Source: Cyanobium sp. (GTDB taxonomy: Bacteria > Cyanobacteriota > Cyanobacteriia > PCC-6307 > Cyanobiaceae). Taken from it: a stretch of 64,000 nucleotides of DNA. The DNA lies in assembly GCA_014191755.1 (NCBI GenBank), contig BJHE01000005.1, forward strand, positions 20,850 through 84,849. The letters run 5' to 3'. Position numbers and translations under genes: made by a program. The stretch's first letter is position 1. Each line of letters begins with the position of its first letter. Shown here in pieces: positions 17,207-25,204 of this stretch. Under the pieces are notes generated by a model. That model ran no database searches. It saw nothing but the letters and a program-made list of their open reading frames with translations, and was not told where the DNA came from.

Positions 17207-18832
17207 TCAGGGGTTCCCCAAACGGCCGGTGACATCGGCCATCGGCAGATCCCCGTTCCCCCAACCCTGAGCGGGCAGGAGTGGGGCGGCTCCTGGGGCC
17301 GGGCGCACGGCCGTTCCGGCCGCAAAGGCGGCCTCGGTCCAGGCGAACAGCAACGGACCAAGCACGCCGCCATCGGCCGCGCCCTGCGGCCGCAGATTGA
17401 AATGGTCGCCGCCTTGCACCAACACGAGCTGATTGCCGATTGCTCTCCCCCAGCGCATCGGCGCGATCGCTTCGGGATCGGGAGGTACAACCCAGTCGCG
17501 GTTGCCGCTCACCAGCAGCACCCGACCACCCTGCTCGCTGGTGAATCCTCTGGCGAACAGCAGCGACATCGGCGGACTCACGGCCCCCACCGCCACAACC
17601 CGCGGATCGGCGAGGCCGGCGTAGCGGACGCCGCGCAGCCAGCTGCACTGCAGGCTCCAGCTGAGGTTGCGATCCGGATCGTCCAGGTCCGAACAGCGTT
17701 GGAGCAGCGTTTCCTTGCTCGGCTGGAGCCCCGCCAGCTGCAGGGCGGTGGTGGCCCCCCAGGAGTGGCCCAGCACCACCACCCGCCCGGCATCCACCTG
17801 CTGGGCCAAGCGGAGGCGGCCATTCCCGATTGCATCGAGCACGGCGATCAGATCCTTGGGACGGCGCGCCAGTTCTTCGGGCCCTGGCGGCGGAGACTGC
17901 CCTGTCAGAACGGCCTCCTGCTGGCTGCTGTCACTGCCGGGATGGCGGGGCAACGCCACGTTGTAACCCCGAGAGGCCAGCAGGATCCCCCAGCCCTCGA
18001 AGGCGGCGGGGCTATCCCAGAGGCCATGGGAGATCAGCACAAGCCTGCCGTTGGCACCGCTCGCCGGCTCCAGCAGCGTGATTTCCAGGGGATCGGGGCG
18101 GTGCGGCACCGGCAGGGTCACAATGCGACGGTTCACGTTCCTCCCCGCTTCGGCTCTGGCCGTGGACGTTGCAGAGACGGCTGGGGCAAGCGGTGGCGAG
18201 AGGGGTGGCGAGAGGGGTGGCGAGACGGCGGGTGTAACAGCCAGAAGGGACTCGGCCTGCTGACGTTGCCGGAGCATCCGGTTGAACAGCTGCCGGGTCC
18301 GGCCGAGATCGAGCGTGAGCCGCTGGCCGGGTACCGCCTTCAACAGGCTCAGCAGGGTGGGCTCACCGTCGCTCGCGGCCTGGCGCAGGGCCTCAGTCAG
18401 GGTGCGGCCGCTGAGATCGGCGCTCCGGCCCTCCACGAATCCGATCGAGGAGAGCACGAGCATGGCCTGCTCCACCAGCGGCGATCCCATCGAGCCGTCG
18501 GCAACTTGCTTCACGCTCAGCGGCACCGGCTGACGCATCAGCTCGATCACCTGGCGGCCCACGGCGCCGTTGCTGGCACGATCCAGCTCCGCCAGGTCGC
18601 TGTTGCCCTGGCGGAGGGCTTCCGCCGACTTCAGCTCCCGCAGCTTCACCGTGAGCTGGGTCTTCAGCAGGGGGAGCTCAATCACCACCTCCTCCAGGGC
18701 CAAGGCCGGAGCGGTGGGGATCAGGGGGGCCACCAGGGCGAGGAGGCCGATGGCCCGAAGGTCTTCGCGCCAGTGGCGAGGTCTGCGGCGATCAGAGGGC
18801 CTGGTCTGCGGCATGCGACTGGTCTGCGGCAT
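17207..18832 (-). CDS. DUF1400 / alpha-beta hydrolase protein, exported
   Basis: A 541-residue cyanobacterial hydrolase. A hydrophobic N-terminal segment (AIGLLALVAPLIPTAPALA) looks like a signal peptide. It is followed by the DUF1400 region (EEVVIELPLLKTQLTVKLRELKSAEAL, then GSMGSPLVEQAMLVLSSIGFVEG). The C-terminal half is an alpha/beta hydrolase with oxyanion segment VLISHGLWDSPAAFEGWG and nucleophile elbow VLGHSWGATTALQLAG; GGDHFNLRPQG likely carries the catalytic histidine. The substrate is unknown (lipase/esterase-like). An 18-base duplication repeats the start codon context, so translation could begin at 18832 or 18814. A short PPLS repeat lies in the inter-domain linker. Confidence 0.78.
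   Translation of the reverse strand: MPQTSRMPQTRPSDRRRPRHWREDLRAIGLLALVAPLIPTAPALALEEVVIELPLLKTQLTVKLRELKSAEALRQGNSDLAELDRASNGAVGRQVIELMRQPVPLSVKQVADGSMGSPLVEQAMLVLSSIGFVEGRSADLSGRTLTEALRQAASDGEPTLLSLLKAVPGQRLTLDLGRTRQLFNRMLRQRQQAESLLAVTPAVSPPLSPPLSPPLAPAVSATSTARAEAGRNVNRRIVTLPVPHRPDPLEITLLEPASGANGRLVLISHGLWDSPAAFEGWGILLASRGYNVALPRHPGSDSSQQEAVLTGQSPPPGPEELARRPKDLIAVLDAIGNGRLRLAQQVDAGRVVVLGHSWGATTALQLAGLQPSKETLLQRCSDLDDPDRNLSWSLQCSWLRGVRYAGLADPRVVAVGAVSPPMSLLFARGFTSEQGGRVLLVSGNRDWVVPPDPEAIAPMRWGRAIGNQLVLVQGGDHFNLRPQGAADGGVLGPLLFAWTEAAFAAGTAVRPAPGAAPLLPAQGWGNGDLPMADVTGRLGNP
18192..18227. repeat. 12-bp tandem repeat inside the DUF1400 hydrolase gene
   Basis: Three consecutive copies of GGTGGCGAGAGG, the last slightly diverged, encode a PPLS-type repeat on the minus strand in the linker between the DUF1400 region and the hydrolase domain. 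Unit length is a multiple of three, so copy-number change would keep the frame. Confidence 0.85.
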
Positions 18833-18836
18833 GCGA
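18801..18836. repeat. 18-bp duplication spanning the hydrolase start codon
   Basis: CTGGTCTGCGGCATGCGA occurs twice in direct tandem. On the minus strand each copy contains an ATG, giving the N-terminus MPQTSRMPQTR. Either ATG could be the start; the duplication is exact and so probably recent. Confidence 0.85.
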
Positions 18837-18850
18837 ATAGTGGAGCCCCT

Positions 18851-20209
18851 TCAGCTTGCTGGGTTGGAAGTCTGGCGCCGCTCCTTCACCACCTGCCGCG
18901 CTCGCCCAAAAGCCAGGGCGCCGTCGGGCACGTTCTGGGTGAGGGTGGAGCCGGCCGCCACGGTCACCTCTGCGCCCAGGGTGATCGGAGCCACCAGCAC
19001 GGAATTGGCGCCGGTCTTGCTGCCGGCGCCGATCACGGTGCGGTGCTTGTGTACGCCATCGAAGTTGGCGGTGATGGTGCCGGCGCCCACGTTCACGTTG
19101 GCACCCAGGTCGGCATCGCCCAGGTAGCTGAGGTGATTGGCCTTCACACCGGCTTCAAGGCGGCTGTTCTTCACCTCCACGAAGTTGCCGATCCGGCAGC
19201 CGGCCTCCAGGTGGGCGCCGTTTCGCAGCTGGGCATAGGGCCCCACCACGCAATCCGTTGCCACGGTGCTGTCGCGCAGCACGGAATGGAGCACCTCCAC
19301 CCCATCGGCGAGGCTGCTGTTCTCGATCAGGCAGCCCGGCCCAATCCGGCAGCCGTTACCGATCTGGGTGGCGCCGCGGAAGTGGCACTGGGGTTCCACC
19401 AGCACATCGCGGCCGAAGCGGGTGCCCTCGCTGAGGGTGCAGCTGGCCGGATCGGTGAAGCTCACCCCCTCGGCCATCCAGTGGCGCCGCAGCCGCTCCT
19501 GCAGCACGGCCTCGCATTGTGCCAGCTGCAGGCGGTCGTTGATGCCGTTGATCTCGTCGGGGTCGGCCACCTCCAGGTGCACCGCCGGGCTCAGCATCGC
19601 CACGGTGTCGGTGAGGTAGAGCTCGCCCTGGTCGTTTTCTGTGGAGAGCAGGGGCAGCACCGCCGCCAGCTTTGCCCAGTCGAAGCAGTAGATTCCGGCA
19701 TTGGTGAGGCTGTTGCGACGCTGCTCCTCGCTGCAGTCGCGGTGCTCCACGATGCCGCTCACCAAGCCCTGCTCGTCGGCGAACACCCGGCCATAGCCGG
19801 CGGGATCGGCCAGGCGGGCCGTGAGCAGGGTCACGGCGGCGCCGCTGCTGCGGTGCTTGGCCAGCAGCTCCTCCAGGGTGCCCGGACGCAGCAGGGGCAC
19901 ATCGCCGTTGAGCACCAGCAGCTCGCCCTGGAAGCCGCTGAGTGGCTCCAGCAGCTGCTGCACCGCATGGCCGGTGCCGTTCTGGGGTTGTTGCAGCACG
20001 AATTCCAGGCCTGGCACGCTGCTCAACGAACGCTCAACCCTTTGGGCTTGGTGGCCCACGATCAACAGCTGGCGCTGTGGGAGCAGGTGGCGACAGCTGG
20101 CCAGCACCCGCTCCACCAGGGTGGCGCCGGCCAGGGGCTGGAGCACCTTGGGCAGGTCGCTCTTCATGCGGGTGCCCTTTCCGGCGGCCAGAACGGCAAC
20201 GGCGAGCAT
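18851..20209 (-). CDS. glmU: Bifunctional N-acetylglucosamine-1-phosphate uridyltransferase / glucosamine-1-phosphate acetyltransferase
   Basis: Makes UDP-GlcNAc for peptidoglycan and other glycans. The N-terminal nucleotidyltransferase begins [28 protein letters not shown] with the signature GxGTRM...PK, followed by [13 protein letters not shown] and VLNGDVPLL. The C-terminal half is a left-handed beta-helix with hexapeptide repeats, and [50 protein letters not shown] is the acetyltransferase signature. At 452 residues it is full length. It lies just 18 bases upstream of the DUF1400 hydrolase on the same strand. Confidence 0.97.
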   Translation of the reverse strand: MLAVAVLAAGKGTRMKSDLPKVLQPLAGATLVERVLASCRHLLPQRQLLIVGHQAQRVERSLSSVPGLEFVLQQPQNGTGHAVQQLLEPLSGFQGELLVLNGDVPLLRPGTLEELLAKHRSSGAAVTLLTARLADPAGYGRVFADEQGLVSGIVEHRDCSEEQRRNSLTNAGIYCFDWAKLAAVLPLLSTENDQGELYLTDTVAMLSPAVHLEVADPDEINGINDRLQLAQCEAVLQERLRRHWMAEGVSFTDPASCTLSEGTRFGRDVLVEPQCHFRGATQIGNGCRIGPGCLIENSSLADGVEVLHSVLRDSTVATDCVVGPYAQLRNGAHLEAGCRIGNFVEVKNSRLEAGVKANHLSYLGDADLGANVNVGAGTITANFDGVHKHRTVIGAGSKTGANSVLVAPITLGAEVTVAAGSTLTQNVPDGALAFGRARQVVKERRQTSNPAS

Positions 20210-20499
20210 GGGGCTTGGGCTACTGCGGCGAAATCTAGGTGCCTGTCTCGCACCCTTCTTCGGAGTATCAGGCAGCGGCTGCGATGGCGTGGTCGGGTTG
20301 GTCGCAGGGTCGTATACGGCTGCCGCCGAGGCTCGGCCCCGCAGGCATTGCCATCAGGGCGCTGGAGCCGTGATTGAGCAGGGCAATGACCCCAAGGAAT
20401 GGGCCCAGGCCGGCGAGCCCGAGGTACTGGTGATCCTCGACTGGAACCAGGAACCCCGGAGCAGCGGTGTCATGGAATCAGAACGGCTGTGAGTCGACT

Positions 20500-21471
20500 A
20501 TGTTGATGTGTTTGTACACTAAAAGAGATCGAAAAAATAAAATTTTGGTGAGACTGCGCTTGTATAAAACCCTCAGGTCCGCTTTTTTGGGCGGTAGCCT
20601 GATCTTGGCCACCAGCCTGATTGGATCGGAGCGACAGGCAAAAGCGGCAGGAAATCTGCAGATCGGTTACTCGGGTTTGTGCCATGAGTCAATCGGGGTG
20701 ACAACGGTTGACCGGTCGGCTCTCATGCCGTTATTACCTGCAGGTTATGGGGCTCGTTACGGATTTGGTGGTTTCGGTTCGACCCCAGGGCCTACCGAGG
20801 CCCAGATCATCATCCGGAGTGTGGCTTGTGGCAATGCCAGCCTCGGCAGCATCACGCTTGGGCCCGTGGTGAATTCACAAATCGGGGTGATCACCGCACG
20901 GAGCGATGCCGAAGACTTCGATGCTATCGCCGGCAACGGGATTGATAATTTCCAACTGGATTTTGCCACCAGTTCCCCAGCGATCGCCGCTGCCATGGGC
21001 GCCTTGGGGATCCCCGCAACGTTCGATGCCGATCTATCCTTGGTCTTCAGCGGCGACAACGTGAGCAACGACAGCTCTCCCTTGTTCACGGCGACAGGGA
21101 GCCATGCGGGGCCGCCCGTGTCCTGGCCAGGGGGATTCATCGCTGATTGGTGGAGCCCCGATCCCTCTGGTGACATCCGAGCTCGCCAAGTGATCTCGGC
21201 GATCGATTTCCGTTTTGGAGGTGGCTTGACGATCACAGCCGGCAACTCCGGCTCCCTGAAGGCCCTGCTCGGAGCAGCTCCGGTGGTGGCGCAAGTCCCC
21301 CTTGGCGGAACCTTCGCTGACGGTCCGGTGACGATTTCGGCTCCTGCCGCTCCAGGCCCTTTACCGTTCGCCGGGGCTGCTGCTGCCCTGGCCTGGAGTC
21401 GCCGGCTGCGCCTCAGGATAAAGGTTGGTCAAAGCATGGAAGGGGGGCTGCTGAGGAAGCCCTGTGGTTGA
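20500..21471 (+). CDS. Secreted protein with PEP-CTERM-like sorting tail
   Basis: A protein of about 323 residues with a basic N-terminus, a signal peptide core (SAFLGGSLILATSLIGSERQAKA) and a glycine/serine-rich beta-type body. The C-terminus, APGPLPFAGAAAALAWSRRLRLRIK, matches the cyanobacterial PEP-CTERM-like pattern: a short proline motif, a hydrophobic helix and a basic cluster. It would therefore be processed by an exosortase-type enzyme; none is encoded in the window. About 20 residues follow the basic cluster, which is unusual for such tails. The ORF opens at GTG 20467. ATG 20500 is my choice, but GTG 20547 closer to the signal peptide is possible. The body is not assigned to a family. 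Confidence 0.65.
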   Translation: MLMCLYTKRDRKNKILVRLRLYKTLRSAFLGGSLILATSLIGSERQAKAAGNLQIGYSGLCHESIGVTTVDRSALMPLLPAGYGARYGFGGFGSTPGPTEAQIIIRSVACGNASLGSITLGPVVNSQIGVITARSDAEDFDAIAGNGIDNFQLDFATSSPAIAAAMGALGIPATFDADLSLVFSGDNVSNDSSPLFTATGSHAGPPVSWPGGFIADWWSPDPSGDIRARQVISAIDFRFGGGLTITAGNSGSLKALLGAAPVVAQVPLGGTFADGPVTISAPAAPGPLPFAGAAAALAWSRRLRLRIKVGQSMEGGLLRKPCG

Positions 21472-21758
21472 TACCGCAAGTCGACTTATGGCAGCTTCAC
21501 TATTCAATAGTCGGCGATGATAGGCCTTGAAGGCACCTCGAACATTGCAATAGTCCAATAATGTCGCGATGCGAGAAGCGAAGCAGTCACTGTTCTGTCC
21601 TTTGTTCAGGCGAGCCGAATCGGTCATTGCTCGAGGTGCCCTTGTTTAGGCAAGCTTTCCGTATGAACATTCAACAATCAAGATCTGCTCAGGGCCGGGA
21701 GCAGTAATTATGCGTCTTTCTTGGTTATGGAGAAGCTGTCTATCCAGCTTGTTCTCTA
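21472..21758. other. Intergenic region with an unrecognised peptide remnant
   Basis: The minus frame contains SDCFASRIATLLDYCNVRGAFKAYHRRLLNS (about 21480-21600), which reads like part of a real protein, possibly a transposase fragment, but I cannot name the family and no complete gene is present. Otherwise the stretch is AT-richer than its surroundings. Confidence 0.3.
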
Positions 21759-22838
21759 TCAGCAGCCCTGTTGTAATCCCCAGCGCTTCCGCCAAGCGCT
21801 GCTGGTGCTGCGTTCACCGAGGGTCAGGGCCTTTGCCTGGGCTATACGGCGTTGGTGCAAGATATCAGCGGCATTCGATGTAGCGCTGGGGTCGCGATAG
21901 GGCTCGCCAGCACTGCAGGCCAGGTGCTCCCGTTCCATGGCGGTGAGTCGGCGCCAGGCGGCTGAAGGCGCCAGCGGAGCGCGGCTGGCCAGCGTGCCAC
22001 CGCTCCAGGCCCTGCGCTGGTTCGCACTCGGGTCTGGTTTGAGGCAGTCGTCGGCTCTCTTCACAGCCTCTTCTGCTCCTTCCACGCCCTCGGCTTCTGC
22101 GGCGAGGGCGACCACGTTGAGATTGGCCAGCCGCAAACCTTCTCTCACCGCCGCCGCCGAGCAGAAGCTGATCCAGCGGCCCCCATCGGCCAGAAGCTCT
22201 GCTACCGATCCCAGCACCTCCACCGTCCAGAGCTGGGGGCAGTGCTGCGGGGAGAAAGCGTCGTGCCAGATCAGATCCACCTGCCCCCGGCGCTGCTCCA
22301 GCAGCTGCGGCAGCGTCTGCCGCGCATCTCCCCAGAGCATGCGCCCCGATCCAGCCCCCTGCTGCCAGCAGCCCTGCTGCCAGCAGCCTTGCTGCCAGCA
22401 GCCTTGCTGCCAGCAGCCTTGCTGCCAGCAGCCCCGCTCGCTGAGGGTCTCCAGGGTTTTCAGGGTCTGCGGTTGCCACTGGCTGCGGAACGCCGGCTCG
22501 GCCAGAGCCAGCTGCAAGGGCGCCGGATCGAGCTCCAGACCCCACCACTCCAGCTCCAGCCCCAGCTCCGCGCAGTCCTCCAGCAGCAGGGCCAGGTTGG
22601 TGCCTGTGCCCACGCACACCTCCACCACCATCAGCCGCTGGCCCGGGATGAATCGCTCCAACTGCGAGGGCGCCAGGAAGGTTTCGCGCGCTTCTCGCAG
22701 GGCGCCGCGGCGGCTGTGAAAGCCCTCGCCGAAGCGGGGGCTCCATAGGCTGAAGCTGCCATCAGCGCCCTGGCGGATCGTGTGTTCCGCCGTCGCCGCT
22801 TCCTTGTGAGCGTTCGGGTCCTGCGCCCCAGCTCCCAT
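21759..22838 (-). CDS. MnmC/MnmD-like tRNA methyltransferase domain protein
   Basis: Resembles the methyltransferase half of MnmC, which completes 5-methylaminomethyl-2-thiouridine at tRNA position 34. GSFSLWSPRFGEGFHSRRGALREARETFL is the typical opening (DGSxTLxSxxFxExxHS). LMVVEVCVGTGTNLALLLED is SAM motif I, and VDLIWHDAFSPQHCPQLWTVEVL contains the conserved DAFSP motif. I use ATG 22838, because the longer ORF overlaps aroA. A fivefold repeat GCWQQ interrupts the domain between the two motifs, and a cysteine/tryptophan repeat there is odd for this enzyme. The C-terminal 100 residues keep the family pattern (LANLNVV), then diverge. Whether the enzyme is still active is uncertain. Confidence 0.7.
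   Translation of the reverse strand: MGAGAQDPNAHKEAATAEHTIRQGADGSFSLWSPRFGEGFHSRRGALREARETFLAPSQLERFIPGQRLMVVEVCVGTGTNLALLLEDCAELGLELEWWGLELDPAPLQLALAEPAFRSQWQPQTLKTLETLSERGCWQQGCWQQGCWQQGCWQQGCWQQGAGSGRMLWGDARQTLPQLLEQRRGQVDLIWHDAFSPQHCPQLWTVEVLGSVAELLADGGRWISFCSAAAVREGLRLANLNVVALAAEAEGVEGAEEAVKRADDCLKPDPSANQRRAWSGGTLASRAPLAPSAAWRRLTAMEREHLACSAGEPYRDPSATSNAADILHQRRIAQAKALTLGERSTSSAWRKRWGLQQGC
22357..22431. repeat. Five tandem 15-bp repeats inside the MnmD-like gene
   Basis: Five head-to-tail copies of CC(C/T)TGCTGCCAGCAG. Each unit contains the palindromic core CTGCTGgCAGCAG-like arms and encodes GCWQQ on the minus strand. The last three copies are identical. Slippage would change protein length without a frameshift. 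Confidence 0.93.
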
Positions 22839-22866
22839 GGCCAACGACGCAGGGCCCCGTGGGCCC

Positions 22867-24198
22867 TCAGCGCCGCAGGCGAGCCAGGTCATCCCAGAAA
22901 CCTGGGTACGACACCGCTGCAGCGGCGCTGTCATGCAGGCGGGTGTCGCCGCGGGCCACCAGGGAGGCCACCGCCAGGCTCATCGCCACCCGGTGGTCGG
23001 TCTCGCTGTCCACTTCAGCGCCATGAAGCGATGTCTGGCCCTGGATCGTGAGGCCATCGGCGTGTTCCTCCAGCCGGGCGCCCATGGCGCCGAGCTGCCT
23101 GGCCATCACCGCCAGCCGGTCGGTTTCCTTCACCCGCAGCTCCTCGGCGCCCCGGATCGTGCTCACGCCCTCGGCGCAGCAGGCCGCCACCGCCAGCACC
23201 GGGATCTCATCCACCAGCCGCGGGATCAGCTCGCCGCCAATAGCGAACGCCTGCAACGGGCCATGCTCCACGGCCAGGTCGCCCACCGGTTCGCCGGCCA
23301 CATCGCGGCGGTTGATCACCGTGATCCGGGCGCCCATCTGCGTGAGCACCTCCAGGATGCCGGTGCGGCTGGGGTTGAGGCCCACGTTCTCCACCGTGAG
23401 CGCGGCGCCGGGGGTGATGGCGCCGGCCACCAGCCAGAAGGCGGCCGAGCTGATGTCGCCGGGAACCACCACGGTTTGGCCTAGCAGGCTGTTGCCGGGG
23501 GTCACGGTCACCTCGGTGCCGCCGGGGCCGGCCACCACCAGATCGGCACCGAAGGCCCGCAGCATCCGCTCGCTGTGATCGCGCGAGAGGGCCGGCTCGA
23601 TCACCGTGGTGGGGCCCTCGGCGGTGAGCGCCGCCAGCAGGAGGGCGCTCTTCACCTGGGCCGAGGCCACCGGCGTGCGGATCGTGGCGCCGTGAAGCTG
23701 CCTGCCGGCGATCGCCAGGGGTGCCAGGTTGCCGCCTTCGCGGCCGGCGATGGTGGCGCCCATCTCCGCCAGCGGGCCGCCCACCCGCCGCATCGGTCGG
23801 CGCCGCAGGGAGGCATCGCCCGTGAGCACGAAATGGCGACCGGCCCGGCCGGCCAGCAGCCCCAGCATCAGCCGCATCGTGGTGCCGGAGTTGCCGCAAT
23901 CGAGCACGCTCTCCGGTTCGCGGAAGCCATCGAGGCCCACCCCCTGCACCACCACCTCCGGGCCCGCCTCGATCGGGCTCACCGCCACGCCCATCGCCCG
24001 CAGGCAGGCGGCGGTGCTGAGTGGATCCTCGGCGGGCAGCAGACCCTCGATGCGGGTTTCGCCTTCGGCAATGGCGCCGAAGAGCAGGGCGCGATGGGAG
24101 ATCGATTTGTCGCCCGGCACCCGCACCTGCCCCGCCAAGCTTCCCGGGGCACCCGGAAGCCGCAGGGGCGCTTGGAGGTCGGAGGGGGCGAGGGTCAC
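22867..24198 (-). CDS. aroA: 3-phosphoshikimate 1-carboxyvinyltransferase (EPSP synthase)
   Basis: Sixth step of the shikimate pathway, joining phosphoenolpyruvate to shikimate-3-phosphate. [28 protein letters not shown] is the N-terminal substrate motif, [19 protein letters not shown] the central signature, and [20 protein letters not shown] the C-terminal one. At 443 residues it is full length, with both inverse alpha/beta barrel domains represented. It ends 29 bases upstream of the assigned MnmD-like start, so the two are probably cotranscribed. Confidence 0.97.
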   Translation of the reverse strand: MTLAPSDLQAPLRLPGAPGSLAGQVRVPGDKSISHRALLFGAIAEGETRIEGLLPAEDPLSTAACLRAMGVAVSPIEAGPEVVVQGVGLDGFREPESVLDCGNSGTTMRLMLGLLAGRAGRHFVLTGDASLRRRPMRRVGGPLAEMGATIAGREGGNLAPLAIAGRQLHGATIRTPVASAQVKSALLLAALTAEGPTTVIEPALSRDHSERMLRAFGADLVVAGPGGTEVTVTPGNSLLGQTVVVPGDISSAAFWLVAGAITPGAALTVENVGLNPSRTGILEVLTQMGARITVINRRDVAGEPVGDLAVEHGPLQAFAIGGELIPRLVDEIPVLAVAACCAEGVSTIRGAEELRVKETDRLAVMARQLGAMGARLEEHADGLTIQGQTSLHGAEVDSETDHRVAMSLAVASLVARGDTRLHDSAAAAVSYPGFWDDLARLRR

Positions 24199-24330
24199 AC
24201 CGGCGGGTCGGAATCGCAGGATCCTATGGAGGCTCCCACGCCCGCACCCATTTCGCTTCCGGCTCCTGTTTTGTCTGGTCTTGGCCGAGTCCAGCTGGGT
24301 GGAGCCGGCTGTTGCCTGCGGCGGCCGGGG

Positions 24331-24663
24331 TCAGGGCAGGGTCACGCCCGCCGCCCGTAGCGCCGCCGAGAGCGACCACACCTCCAGCACCAGCTGGTGC
24401 CAGGGGGCGATCGTGGCCATCTCCAGGGCCATGGGCGTTGGAGCCGCCTGACGCAAGGCCCGCGCGGCTGCCAATTCCGCCTGGGCCCGATCAAGCCTGT
24501 CCTTCAGCTCAGAGCGGCCCGCTGCTGGAAGCACTCGATCGGGACAGTGCTGCAGCAGCACCTGACCCCGGGAGAAGCTCTGCTGAAAGTCGTCGAGCAG
24601 AGGGGCCAGCACCTGCTCCAGGAGCTCGCCGGCGGACTCGGGGGAGGGAAGCTCAGCAACCAT
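24331..24663 (-). CDS. DUF2605 domain protein
   Basis: A 110-residue helical, acidic protein. The opening SAGELLEQVLAPLLDDFQQSFSRGQVLLQHCPD and the later LKDRLDRAQAELAAARAL, then MALEMATIAPWHQLVLEVWSLSAALR, match DUF2605, a cyanobacterial family without known function. It is preceded by the Rrf2-like regulator on the same strand (gap of 75 bases) and followed by a 132-base gap to aroA. Confidence 0.75.
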   Translation of the reverse strand: MVAELPSPESAGELLEQVLAPLLDDFQQSFSRGQVLLQHCPDRVLPAAGRSELKDRLDRAQAELAAARALRQAAPTPMALEMATIAPWHQLVLEVWSLSAALRAAGVTLP

Positions 24664-24738
24664 GGTTTAACCTTAGAAAGTTCGGAGCCGGGGCGGTTTC
24701 TTCCCGCTGGCGTGAGATCCGACCCGCAGGCCAGCGCT

Positions 24739-25194
24739 TCAGCCGAGCAGCAGACCGCCTTCGTCGCTCAGTTCGGCGCTGACGCTGCGCAGGTCGTAGA
24801 GCAGCTCGGCCAGGGTGCAGCGGGCCAGCTCCCGCTCCAGGGCGGCGCGAAGCCGCTGCTCCAACAAAGCCGCCACCCGGTCGGCAGCCCCGCCCACCAG
24901 CTCGCGGCCCGCTTCGGCCGCTTCGCTGCCCAGCCCCTGGCCCAGGGCAGCCAGCACATCGGCCAGGGGAGTGGCGCCCGCTGGCCGGGTCAGCCGGTAG
25001 CCCCCCAGCCGGCCGCGCCGCGCCTCCAGCAAGCCGGCCCGCCGCAGTTGCAGCAGCAGCTGCTCCAGCATCGGCGCCGGTAGGTCCTGGGCGGCGGCCA
25101 GATCATTCACAGAGCGCCAGCCCCCAGGATCGCCCGCCAGCTCCAGCAGGGCCTTGATGGCATGGATCGCCTGGCGGCCCAGCAGGGGACTCAA
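24739..25194 (-). CDS. Rrf2-family transcriptional regulator
   Basis: A 151-residue winged-helix protein. GRQAIHAIKALLELA, SVNDLAAAQDLPAPMLEQLLLQLRRAGLLEARRGRLGGYRLTRPA is the Rrf2 DNA-binding domain, with the wing motif RGRLGGYRL. IscR-type members have three cysteines for an iron-sulfur cluster. Here only one cysteine is seen (near residue 126), so a cluster-free regulator is likely. It lies 10 bases downstream of the UbiD-like decarboxylase gene on the same strand, which may be its target or cotranscribed partner. Confidence 0.82.
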   Translation of the reverse strand: MSPLLGRQAIHAIKALLELAGDPGGWRSVNDLAAAQDLPAPMLEQLLLQLRRAGLLEARRGRLGGYRLTRPAGATPLADVLAALGQGLGSEAAEAGRELVGGAADRVAALLEQRLRAALERELARCTLAELLYDLRSVSAELSDEGGLLLG

Positions 25195-25204
25195 GGGTTC
25201 CGAC

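Noticed and set aside
17099-20377. Very long plus-strand ORF (1092 aa) opposite the DUF1400 hydrolase and glmU
   Set aside because: It spans two clear minus-strand genes and the gap between them, and its translation is histidine/glutamine/glycine-rich with no domain. This is a typical GC-rich antisense shadow.
20588-20597. GGGCGGTAG resembling an ops/RfaH element
   Set aside because: It lies inside a coding region of an unrelated secreted protein and lacks the rest of the element; chance match.
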